A program made the position numbers and the translations under genes. Below are positions 8,720-15,755 of a DNA stretch of 62,270 bases, piece after piece (position 1 is the stretch's first letter; each line of letters opens with the position of its first letter). Location: positions 1 to 62,270 of the forward strand of contig CACGIZ010000005.1 in NCBI GenBank assembly GCA_902573235.1, read 5' to 3'. Under the pieces are notes generated by a model, which worked only from the letters and a program-made list of their open reading frames with translations, was not told where the DNA came from and did no database searches. Source of the DNA: an uncultured Pelagibacteraceae bacterium (GTDB lineage Bacteria; Pseudomonadota; Alphaproteobacteria; Pelagibacterales; Pelagibacteraceae).

Positions 8720-9129
8720 ATTTTTTTGGTTAACACAAGATGATTAACCCATCCATTTTGATCTTTTTTAAAAACAGCATTATCCATTATTTGTTTAATA
8801 AAAAAAGTTCCTAATCCACCAGGTTTAATATCATCTAATTTTCTATGTTTTACATTTTCAGGAACAACAGCTTTTCCTTTATCAAAAAAACCAATTTCTA
8901 AATCATTATCTTTAAGTGAAATTTTAATTTCCATTCTATCAGTTGTTTCTTCAACACCTTTGTATCCGTGTTTGACTATATTTTGAGCTGCTTCAGCTAT
9001 TGCTAAAACTAATTCATCTTTTTGTTCTTGCGGCAGATTTATTTTATCAAAAATTTCTCTGCAAAAATCTCTTACTTCTTTTAAACTTGCAGTACTTACA
9101 ACAAAATCCTTTGCTTCTGATAAATTCAT
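8716..9129 (-). CDS. RsbW/SpoIIAB-like anti-sigma factor serine kinase
   Basis: The 137-residue protein is a GHKL ATPase of the partner-switching family: such proteins phosphorylate a STAS antagonist on serine and bind a target (classically a sigma factor) when the antagonist is unavailable. The N box EAAQNIVKHGY (46-56), G1 motif FDKGKAV (about 82-88) and G2 motif GGLGTFFIKQIMDN (104-117) are all present, so ATP binding should be intact. It overlaps the upstream STAS gene by one base (TAATG), so the pair is translationally coupled. It lies convergent to the pilus operon. No sigma factor gene is in the window, so its target is unknown. Confidence 0.88.
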   Translation of the reverse strand: MNLSEAKDFVVSTASLKEVRDFCREIFDKINLPQEQKDELVLAIAEAAQNIVKHGYKGVEETTDRMEIKISLKDNDLEIGFFDKGKAVVPENVKHRKLDDIKPGGLGTFFIKQIMDNAVFKKDQNGWVNHLVLTKKI

Positions 9130-9428
9130 TATTCAAGGTTTAAAATCTGTTCTAGTTTTGCCATCATAATAACTTTTAAAACAGATTTGCTTACTTCTTT
9201 CACAACTACTTTAGTATTTTTTTCTAATGCCTTTTGATGGCTCTCAATTAAAACTGAGATACCCGATGAGTCCATGTATGAAACGTCTTTTAAATTTAAG
9301 TGAACTTCTTTTCCAGCTTCGACTAGAGGTAAAATTACCTCTTTTGCTTTTTCAGTAACGTCCATATCGATTTCCCCATTAAGAAAAACCGTACTTATGT
9401 TGCCCTCTTCTGTAACCTTATAAGACAT
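9129..9428 (-). CDS. STAS-domain anti-sigma factor antagonist (RsbV/SpoIIAA-like)
   Basis: I start this gene at the ATG at 9428 (99 residues, MSYKVTEEGN), not at the upstream ATG at 9512, because the extra 28 residues have no STAS similarity. The hallmark YMDSSGISVL lies at 51-60; by analogy with SpoIIAA the second serine (about Ser55) is the phosphorylation site. Unphosphorylated, such a protein binds the RsbW-like kinase and frees its target. Two PP2C phosphatases that could dephosphorylate it are encoded at 10838-12991 and 15756-17810. It is divergent from the prepilin gene with about 170 bases between them. Confidence 0.9.
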   Translation of the reverse strand: MSYKVTEEGNISTVFLNGEIDMDVTEKAKEVILPLVEAGKEVHLNLKDVSYMDSSGISVLIESHQKALEKNTKVVVKEVSKSVLKVIMMAKLEQILNLE

Positions 9429-9601
9429 TGTGATTGATAGATAACATATCTGAATATTATTAAAATCAATAAATAAGACCCATATTGGGCATTTGTAGTT
9501 GCCTAAAAACAAATATTTATAGTTTTTTTAGTGTTTACTTAGTGATTTTTTTTATATTAAATACGGTTATATTTTAATTTAAAATAATTAAAGGGAATAA
9601 A

Positions 9602-10060
9602 ATGAAAAATAACAAAGGATTTACACTTATAGAATTATTAGTTGTTGTTGCAATCATAGGTATTCTTGCTGCGGTAGGTACTGTTGCATACCAAGGTTAC
9701 ATATCTGGAGCAAACAAAAGTGCAACTAAATCAAACCACGCATCTGCAGTGAAATATATTGCTGCCGAAGTTGCTAAATGTTCAATTGGTGAGTCTACAG
9801 TTTTCAAAACTGCTGATGGAACTACAATGTCATGTAGTGATAGAACTACAGAAGGCACAGTTGCTGCTGCTGCAGTAGCTGCAATGGCTGATTTCAAAAA
9901 CTCTTACGACAGTGATGGTAGTGGTACTGCAGTATCAGATGATGAAACATTAGGACAAGTTAGTATAAATGATGACGGTGACATAGTTACTATTACAACT
10001 TGTTGGGATACTGGTTGCGCATCTGATGTCGTAAGTACTAATACAGTTGCTATTGAGTAA
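9602..10060 (+). CDS. pilA: Type IV major prepilin (PilA/MshA-like)
   Basis: The 152-residue prepilin has leader MKNNKG, cleavage before FTLIELLVVV by prepilin peptidase, and the conserved Glu5 of the mature protein. The hydrophobic helix (about 7-30) is followed by a small Ala/Ser/Asp-rich globular domain with four cysteines, including two near the C terminus (CWDTGC). The acidic, short head resembles pilins of other oligotrophs. A good ribosome binding site AAGGG lies six bases before the ATG. Together with its better translation signal and its first position, this suggests it is the major subunit. It stands apart from the assembly operon, next to the partner-switching pair. Confidence 0.93.
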   Translation: MKNNKGFTLIELLVVVAIIGILAAVGTVAYQGYISGANKSATKSNHASAVKYIAAEVAKCSIGESTVFKTADGTTMSCSDRTTEGTVAAAAVAAMADFKNSYDSDGSGTAVSDDETLGQVSINDDGDIVTITTCWDTGCASDVVSTNTVAIE

Positions 10061-10090
10061 ATTTTTTAGATTTTAAAGTCATTAAAATTT

Positions 10091-10513
10091 ATGATTACTA
10101 AAAGCTCGGGTTTTAGTTTAGTCGAGCTTTTAGTGGTCGTTGCAATAGTAGGAATTCTCTCATCAATTAGTGTTGTTGCTTACAATGGTTATGTAAGTGG
10201 GACAAAAAAAAGTAGTGCAAAAAATATGATGCAACAAATATCTTTAGGCCAATCAGACTATTTATCAAGTTATGGAGAATATTATTTTACTAATACAGAT
10301 GGCGCAAGTTGTGAGCCAGACCAAGCTAGCGGACAAGGGACGTCTTCTTCAGCTATAAATGATAACTTATTTGATAAAGGACAAATTATAACAAAAGAAA
10401 CAGGGTGGGATATGTGTATTGAAAGTGGTGCTGGAGGTTTTGTTATTAAAGCTACAAATGGCACAGATCAATTAACCCTAGATCAAAATGGTACTTGGGG
10501 GGAGAGTTATTGA
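10091..10513 (+). CDS. Second type IV prepilin
   Basis: The 140-residue prepilin has leader MITKSSG, cleavage before FSLVELLVVV, and Glu5 conserved. It keeps a CEPD...DMC cysteine pair in the head domain. The helix closely resembles that of the first prepilin, 30 bases upstream, so the two are probably paralogues from a duplication. A weaker upstream ribosome site than the first gene suggests a minor pilin, but this is inference. Confidence 0.9.
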   Translation: MITKSSGFSLVELLVVVAIVGILSSISVVAYNGYVSGTKKSSAKNMMQQISLGQSDYLSSYGEYYFTNTDGASCEPDQASGQGTSSSAINDNLFDKGQIITKETGWDMCIESGAGGFVIKATNGTDQLTLDQNGTWGESY

Positions 10514-10537
10514 ATTATAGTTTGATATTCTTGTTTT

Positions 10538-10828
10538 ATGAAAAAAGTACTTTTAATATTATTCCTGCTCCCACTTTTAAGTAATTGTACTCAATATACA
10601 GCGATGGTTGGACCTAGTTTAACTATGGTTGAAAGTGGAAATATCTTAAAAGCATCAAGTTCTTTATCTAGTTCATTTGCAATGAAAAATATGAAACAAA
10701 ATCTTGTGAGCGAACTTAAAAGTGATAAAATATGTCCTACAGTTCATTCCTCTGAATTAAATCAAATATTCTTTGAAACTATCGAACACACTGATTGTTT
10801 TTACGATCCAATGAGCATCTATCGATAA
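10538..10828 (+). CDS. Small lipoprotein of unknown function
   Basis: The 96-residue protein has a lipoprotein signal peptide with lipobox LLSNC (Cys about 17). The mature part is short, with two further cysteines near the C terminus (KICP, HTDCFYD), so a disulfide is possible. I do not recognise the family. It lies 24 bases after the second prepilin and 9 bases before the Amt-PP2C gene, so it is probably transcribed with one or both. A pilus accessory or an envelope component linked to the transporter are both possible. Confidence 0.75.
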   Translation: MKKVLLILFLLPLLSNCTQYTAMVGPSLTMVESGNILKASSSLSSSFAMKNMKQNLVSELKSDKICPTVHSSELNQIFFETIEHTDCFYDPMSIYR

Positions 10829-10837
10829 CAGTTAAGG

Positions 10838-12991
10838 ATGAATTCTCAAGAAGTGATAGATATTCTAACAAGTAATATCGATACTTTGTGGGTAATCGAT
10901 TGTGCAATTTTAGTTTTCATTATGCAAGCTGGTTTTATGTGTATGGAAACTGGTTTATCGAGACATAAAAATAGCATCAATGTTGCATTAAAAAATGCTG
11001 CAGACTTCGGTGTATCAGTAGTTATCTTTTGGATTTTTGGTTTTGGTTTAATGTTTGGTACTTCTTACAATGGATTTTTTGGTACTGATTTATTTTTTTT
11101 CAAAACAGATAAAGCTGAGTATATGACTTACTTTGTTTTTCAAGCAATGTTCGTTGCAACTGCAGCAACTATTATTTCTGGAGCCGTAGCAGAGAGAATG
11201 AAATTTAATGGTTATTTAATAATGACTGTTCTAGCTACAGGTATAATTTATCCTATCGTCGGTCATTGGGCTTGGTCTTCAAGTTATCTCTCTAAGTATG
11301 ATACTGTTGATCAGTTGTTAGTTGCAACTGGTGCTATCAAAACCACTGGATGGCTCTCAGATATAGGATTTGTTGATTTTGCTGGTAGTACTATTGTTCA
11401 TTCAGTCGGTGGCTGGATTGCTTTAGCAGCTGTCTTAATATTAGGACCAAGAATAGGAAAATATTCTGATGCCAATAAAGGTAAATTTACTGGCTCTAGT
11501 TTTCCTTTAGCTGTTTTAGGAACTTTAATCTTATGGTTTGGTTGGTTTGGATTTAACGGTGGAAGCAATGGTGCAATGGATGAAACAGTTCCATTGATTT
11601 TAATAAATACTTTTTTGGCTGCAGCATTTGGTTTGTTAACTGGATTAGGTATTTCATATTATAGATTTAAAAAGCCAGATCCATTTCACATTATCCTAGG
11701 ACCTTTGGCAGGATTAGTTGCGATTACAGCTGGATGTAATTCAATGACATCAGTGACATCTATCTTTGTTGGAATTATTGGAGCGATCATTGCGATCATA
11801 GTAAATGAAATTTTAAATAGATTTGAAATTGACGATGTAGTAGGTGCTGTACCTGTTCACCTAGCTGCTGGAATTTGGGGAACATTAGCAGTTGGTCTCT
11901 TTAGTGATTTAAGTATTTTAGATACGGGACTAGATAGATTTTCACAAATTAAAATTCAACTAATTGGAATAATAAGTATTGGAGCTTTTACATTTATAAC
12001 TTCTTACACAATTTTAAAATTTTTCGATAAATTTTATCCTTTAAGAGTTAGCCCTGTTCAAGAAGAGCTCGGATTAAATATTGCAGAACACAATGCAGTT
12101 TCTATTGAACATGATTTAATTTCGATTTTAGATAAACAGTCTGAGTCGGGAGATTTAAAAATAAGAGGCCCACAAGATCCTTTCACAGCTGGTGGAGTCA
12201 TTGGTTTATATTACAATAAACTTATGAGTAAACTTGAAACAAGTGAGGAAGAAAAAAATAAGTGGCGTGAACGAATTTCAAAAGAAGTTAAACTTGCAGT
12301 TAAAGTTCAAGAAAACTTTTTACCAAAAAGAAATTTAAAAAATTATCCAGTGCATGGCATTAATATAGCAGCAAGAGAAGTCTCAGGTGACTTTTTTAGT
12401 TTTTATCCTCACAACGATAGTATTTATTTTATAATCGCTGATGTTGCGGGCAAAGGCATTCATGCTGGGATGGTTATGGCAAAAGCATCGACATTGTTTG
12501 AAGTTTTATCTCAATCCAAAGTAGATCCAGATGAAATGGTTTTTCATATGAATAATGATTTGAATAACACAAAAACCGGAGGAATGTTCGTAACATCAAT
12601 CATAGGAGAATATAATATTATAACAGATGAAATAAGATGGGTTAACGCGGGACATCAACCTGCTGTCATTCGAGATGATAATGGAAAGTATAATCAAGTT
12701 GAAAGTTCTGCACCTCCATTAGGTGTAATTAAACAAAAAGATAAAAATATTTATAATATTAATAAAATGAAATTAAATGGTTCAAGATTTTATGCATTTA
12801 CAGATGGTTTGTCGGAAAGTTTAAATAAAAAGGGACAAGAGATAGGTATTGATGGTTCAATTGATATAATTGAGCAAAATTACAACAAAGATACTATTAA
12901 GCAATTAGAGGATATTACTAAATCAGTCTTAGGAGATAGCGAAAATAGAAAATTAACAGATGATTTAACGGTTATAAGTATTGGTAAATAA
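10838..12991 (+). CDS. Ammonium transporter fused to PP2C (SpoIIE-type) phosphatase
   Basis: This 717-residue protein joins an eleven-helix Amt channel (about 10-405) to a C-terminal PP2C serine phosphatase (about 490-717). Amt hallmarks are present: Asp180 and twin histidines His188 (VDFAGSTIVHS) and His341 (AVPVHLAAG), plus WFGFNGGS (about 235-243). A linker with a probable coiled coil (about 460-490) leads into the phosphatase, whose metal-binding aspartates appear intact at SGDFF (518), ADVAGKG (535), FTDGLSE (656) and LTDDLTV (708-709). Amt proteins fused to kinases or GGDEF domains are known as ammonium sensors ('transceptors'); a PP2C fusion would signal by dephosphorylating a STAS protein, and such a gene is nearby (9129-9428). 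The AAGG before the ATG is too close to be a standard ribosome site. Confidence 0.93.
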   Translation: MNSQEVIDILTSNIDTLWVIDCAILVFIMQAGFMCMETGLSRHKNSINVALKNAADFGVSVVIFWIFGFGLMFGTSYNGFFGTDLFFFKTDKAEYMTYFVFQAMFVATAATIISGAVAERMKFNGYLIMTVLATGIIYPIVGHWAWSSSYLSKYDTVDQLLVATGAIKTTGWLSDIGFVDFAGSTIVHSVGGWIALAAVLILGPRIGKYSDANKGKFTGSSFPLAVLGTLILWFGWFGFNGGSNGAMDETVPLILINTFLAAAFGLLTGLGISYYRFKKPDPFHIILGPLAGLVAITAGCNSMTSVTSIFVGIIGAIIAIIVNEILNRFEIDDVVGAVPVHLAAGIWGTLAVGLFSDLSILDTGLDRFSQIKIQLIGIISIGAFTFITSYTILKFFDKFYPLRVSPVQEELGLNIAEHNAVSIEHDLISILDKQSESGDLKIRGPQDPFTAGGVIGLYYNKLMSKLETSEEEKNKWRERISKEVKLAVKVQENFLPKRNLKNYPVHGINIAAREVSGDFFSFYPHNDSIYFIIADVAGKGIHAGMVMAKASTLFEVLSQSKVDPDEMVFHMNNDLNNTKTGGMFVTSIIGEYNIITDEIRWVNAGHQPAVIRDDNGKYNQVESSAPPLGVIKQKDKNIYNINKMKLNGSRFYAFTDGLSESLNKKGQEIGIDGSIDIIEQNYNKDTIKQLEDITKSVLGDSENRKLTDDLTVISIGK

Positions 12992-13051
12992 TAATTTTTT
13001 TTTGAAATTATTAATTGAAAAAAAAATTATACTTAATATCTTTCTTCTTTT

Positions 13052-14359
13052 ATGAATTTAAGTTCAAATAAAGTTAAATTAGTTTTTATCTCAATTCTTT
13101 TGATGATAACTACAACGGTATTTTCTTCTGAAAAAAATATCACATATATGCAAATTTTGCAGAAACCAAATGATTTAGAATTAAATTTAAAATACGCACA
13201 ACAACAAGGGAAGATGGGTAACTTCAAGCAAACCATTTCAACACTTGAAAGACTAAATATGCTTTATCCAGATAACACAGAAATTAAATTATATTTGTTG
13301 TCTGTTTTAGTCCAAGTTGACTCACCAGAAAAAGCAAATGTTATAATTGATGAAATGAAATTAAGAAGAGACTTAAGTCCTGAAGATTTAGAAACTTTAA
13401 AAGAAATTGAGGAAGAATTAAAAGATAGAGAGCCAGGACTATGGACTTTTGCTGCAGATATTTCAGCAGGTTCAGTTTTTACAAATAATGTGAATAGTGT
13501 TTCTAAAACAAGGAAGAAAAATGAGTCTGATAGCGTTGTTGGTTTTAACTCAGCTAAACATGACCGTACATTAAGTGGTGGTATTGGTTTAACTGCAACA
13601 AGGCCAGTAGGTGAAGAGTCATCTCTTTTAATAAATTTCGCTCATACTTTATCAGAACAATATGCAGAAACAGATGATGATTATCAAAGTTATGGTTTAA
13701 CACTTGGATTAGATACTACTTTTTTAGGACAAAGTGTTAGTCCATATATAATTGCTAATAAATCAGACTATCAAACTGATGCAGATAGTTTTTCATTTAT
13801 GTATGGTGCTGGAAGTTTTTTTTCTATCGGTGAGAGAAATTCAATTAGTTATGGATATTCTTTTGCAGACGCAAAAGGAAATCATAATAGTACAGACACA
13901 ACTGCAGATGAAACAAATTCAATAACGCATAGCTTCACTTTAGGTCATGACTTTATTGTAAATCAATTAATCACTACATCAATAGGTTTAGGTTATAGTG
14001 ATGCCGATGCAAAAGTAGATGCAGGAAATGATTACGAAACTTACGATGGAAGTTTAAATATTAATTTTGCATTTCCATGGGCATATATTTCTGTGGGTAA
14101 TGCTTTAAGTTTTAATGATTATAAAAAAGCAGACTCATCAGTAAATTCTAGTATTATTAGATCTGATGTTACACACACTTTTGATGTAATGGTTACAAAA
14201 GCAATTGGAGACTTTTTTCCAACTATCGACCCTAATAGAAGTTTATTTATAAATGCTTCTTATGAAAAAATGAAATCAGAAGCAAATATCATGAATTATG
14301 ATTATATCGCAGATTCCTTTTCTTTAAGCTTTTCCAAGTCTTTCAACTTAAATAACTAA
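13052..14359 (+). CDS. TPR protein with outer-membrane beta-barrel domain
   Basis: The 435-residue protein has a signal peptide (cleavage near FSSEKN, about residue 26), a TPR-like helical region (about 35-130, with NMLYPDN... and following repeats) and a C-terminal region (about 140-435) of alternating beta strands ending in SFSLSFSKSFNLNN, as in outer-membrane barrels. This TPR-plus-barrel layout occurs in surface-lipoprotein assembly modulators and related proteins; I cannot assign a substrate. It leads a block of FecR, CHASE2-PP2C and autotransporter genes, and so probably belongs to a surface-assembly module. Confidence 0.75.
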   Translation: MNLSSNKVKLVFISILLMITTTVFSSEKNITYMQILQKPNDLELNLKYAQQQGKMGNFKQTISTLERLNMLYPDNTEIKLYLLSVLVQVDSPEKANVIIDEMKLRRDLSPEDLETLKEIEEELKDREPGLWTFAADISAGSVFTNNVNSVSKTRKKNESDSVVGFNSAKHDRTLSGGIGLTATRPVGEESSLLINFAHTLSEQYAETDDDYQSYGLTLGLDTTFLGQSVSPYIIANKSDYQTDADSFSFMYGAGSFFSIGERNSISYGYSFADAKGNHNSTDTTADETNSITHSFTLGHDFIVNQLITTSIGLGYSDADAKVDAGNDYETYDGSLNINFAFPWAYISVGNALSFNDYKKADSSVNSSIIRSDVTHTFDVMVTKAIGDFFPTIDPNRSLFINASYEKMKSEANIMNYDYIADSFSLSFSKSFNLNN

Positions 14360-14393
14360 AAAATTTAAAAATTTATTAAATATCCTTTATTAT

Positions 14394-14413
14394 AGGGCAT
14401 TTATTAACTGCCC
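14394..14413 (+). terminator. Weak hairpin between TPR-barrel and FecR genes
   Basis: GGGCA (14395-14399) can pair with TGCCC (14409-14413) around a nine-base loop in otherwise A/T-only sequence, followed by AATTT. It is a short hairpin with a poor T tract. It could be a weak terminator of the 13052-14359 gene or a leader structure of the FecR gene; evidence is slight. Confidence 0.3.
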
Positions 14414-14466
14414 AATTTGAGTAATAAGTGTTTCATTTTACCCAAAATTTGTTACTTTTCTTAAAA

Positions 14467-15693
14467 ATGAAAAAGCTTGGTACATTAATATTTAGTATAT
14501 TTTTTCTATTGAGTGCAAATACTTTTGCATCTGAAAAATTATCAATTGAAAAACAATTAGTTGGAATAGTTGGTGCTATTTCTGGAACAGTTAAAACAGA
14601 AACAAGAGATCTAAAACCAGGTGACAAGATTTATTTAAATGAAACAATTTTTGCTGGAGTAGGTTCAGGTACACAAATTTTATTATTAGATCAATCAACT
14701 TTTACAGTTGGTGAAGACTCTGAAGTTGTAATGGATACATTTATTTTTGATCCAGCTACCAACGATGGAAAAATTGTTGCAAGTGTGAAGCAAGGAAGTT
14801 TAAAAGTTATTTCAGGATTAATAAGTAAAAAAAATCCAGATAGTCTTACAGTTGAAGTGCCAGAAGGAACTTTAGGTTCAAGAGGAACAGAATTTCAAAC
14901 AATTGTTTCAAAAGGTAAAACAGATACTTTATTAATTGGACCAGGAAAAAATAATACTTTAGGAATGAGACCTGGTGCAGTTTTAGTTGGAAATAAATTT
15001 GGATCAACTTTATTAGACAATCCTTACAGTGTTACTTCAATGACTAAAGGTAAAGCACCAGGACAAGCAAAGAAAATTACAAAAAATCAATTAAAGAAAT
15101 TTAATAAAAAGATGAAAGCTTTAAAAGTTGCTAAGCTTTCACCAACAGAAACAAAAACAGAGAGAAAACAGTTAAGAAAAGAATTAAAAAAAGAGCTAAA
15201 AGCCCTAGGTTTTGAAAAAGAAGAAATTAAAACAATTATCAAACAAAATATTCAAAAAGATAAAGAGAAAAAAGTAGCAATTAAAGCTGAAAGAGCTGAA
15301 AAGAAAAAAGCTAAAGCAGAAAAGAAAAAAGCTGAAAAGAAAAAAGCTAAAGCAGAAAAGAAAAAAGGCAAAAAGAAAAAAGCTAAAGCAGAAAAGAAAA
15401 AAGGCAAAAAGAAAAAAGCAACTAAGAAAAAAGAAACTAAGAAAAAAGCTACTAAGAAAAAAGCAACTAAGAAAAAAGCTACTAAGAAAAAAGCAGTAAA
15501 GAAAAAGCCAGCTAAGAAGAAAAAAGCTGTGAAGAAAAAACCTAAACCTAAGAAGAAAAAAGCTGTGAAGAAAAAACCTAAAAAGAAGAAAAAGGTAGTT
15601 AAGAAAAAACCTAAAAAGAAGAAAAAAATAGTTAAGAAGAAAAGAACAGCTAAAAAGAAAAAAGCTAAGAAGAAAAGAAGAAAAAAGAAATAA
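14467..15693 (+). CDS. Secreted FecR-domain protein with polylysine tail
   Basis: The ATG at 14467 is preferred over the one at 14428 because it begins a classical signal peptide (MKKLGTLIFSIFF..., cleavage after Ala21). The 408-residue protein has a FecR domain (about 33-130: VGAISGTVKTETRDL..., QILLLDQSTFTVG...) and a C-terminal region (about 265-408) made mostly of lysine with alanine, glutamate and later proline, in repeats such as AKAEKKK and KKKATKKK. FecR domains act in the periplasm, often genetically linked to CHASE2 sensors, as with the next gene. The tail is extremely basic, similar in composition to histone H1-like proteins, and could bind DNA, LPS or peptidoglycan; its function is unknown. 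Confidence 0.85.
   Translation: MKKLGTLIFSIFFLLSANTFASEKLSIEKQLVGIVGAISGTVKTETRDLKPGDKIYLNETIFAGVGSGTQILLLDQSTFTVGEDSEVVMDTFIFDPATNDGKIVASVKQGSLKVISGLISKKNPDSLTVEVPEGTLGSRGTEFQTIVSKGKTDTLLIGPGKNNTLGMRPGAVLVGNKFGSTLLDNPYSVTSMTKGKAPGQAKKITKNQLKKFNKKMKALKVAKLSPTETKTERKQLRKELKKELKALGFEKEEIKTIIKQNIQKDKEKKVAIKAERAEKKKAKAEKKKAEKKKAKAEKKKGKKKKAKAEKKKGKKKKATKKKETKKKATKKKATKKKATKKKAVKKKPAKKKKAVKKKPKPKKKKAVKKKPKKKKKVVKKKPKKKKKIVKKKRTAKKKKAKKKRRKKK
15290..15690 (+). repeat. Short tandem repeats encoding the polylysine tail
   Basis: This 400-base purine-rich stretch is built of imperfect units of about 12-30 bases such as AAGAAAAAAGCTAAAGCAG and ACTAAGAAAAAAGC. All units stay in frame (multiples of three), so length changes would alter the tail of the FecR protein without breaking the frame. 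The repetition makes replication slippage likely. Confidence 0.85.
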
Positions 15694-15755
15694 TCACCAC
15701 ATTACACTGGGATAAGATTTATTTACTTTAGGTAAATTAGTTATAGATTTATTTC

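Noticed and set aside
12992..13051. Terminator between the Amt-PP2C and TPR-barrel genes
   Set aside because: AATAATTT/AAATTATT can pair but the stem is A/T only and not distinguishable from background.
15290..15690. Separate repeat element or mobile sequence
   Set aside because: All units are in frame with the FecR gene and code only for Lys/Ala-rich sequence, so it is part of that gene.
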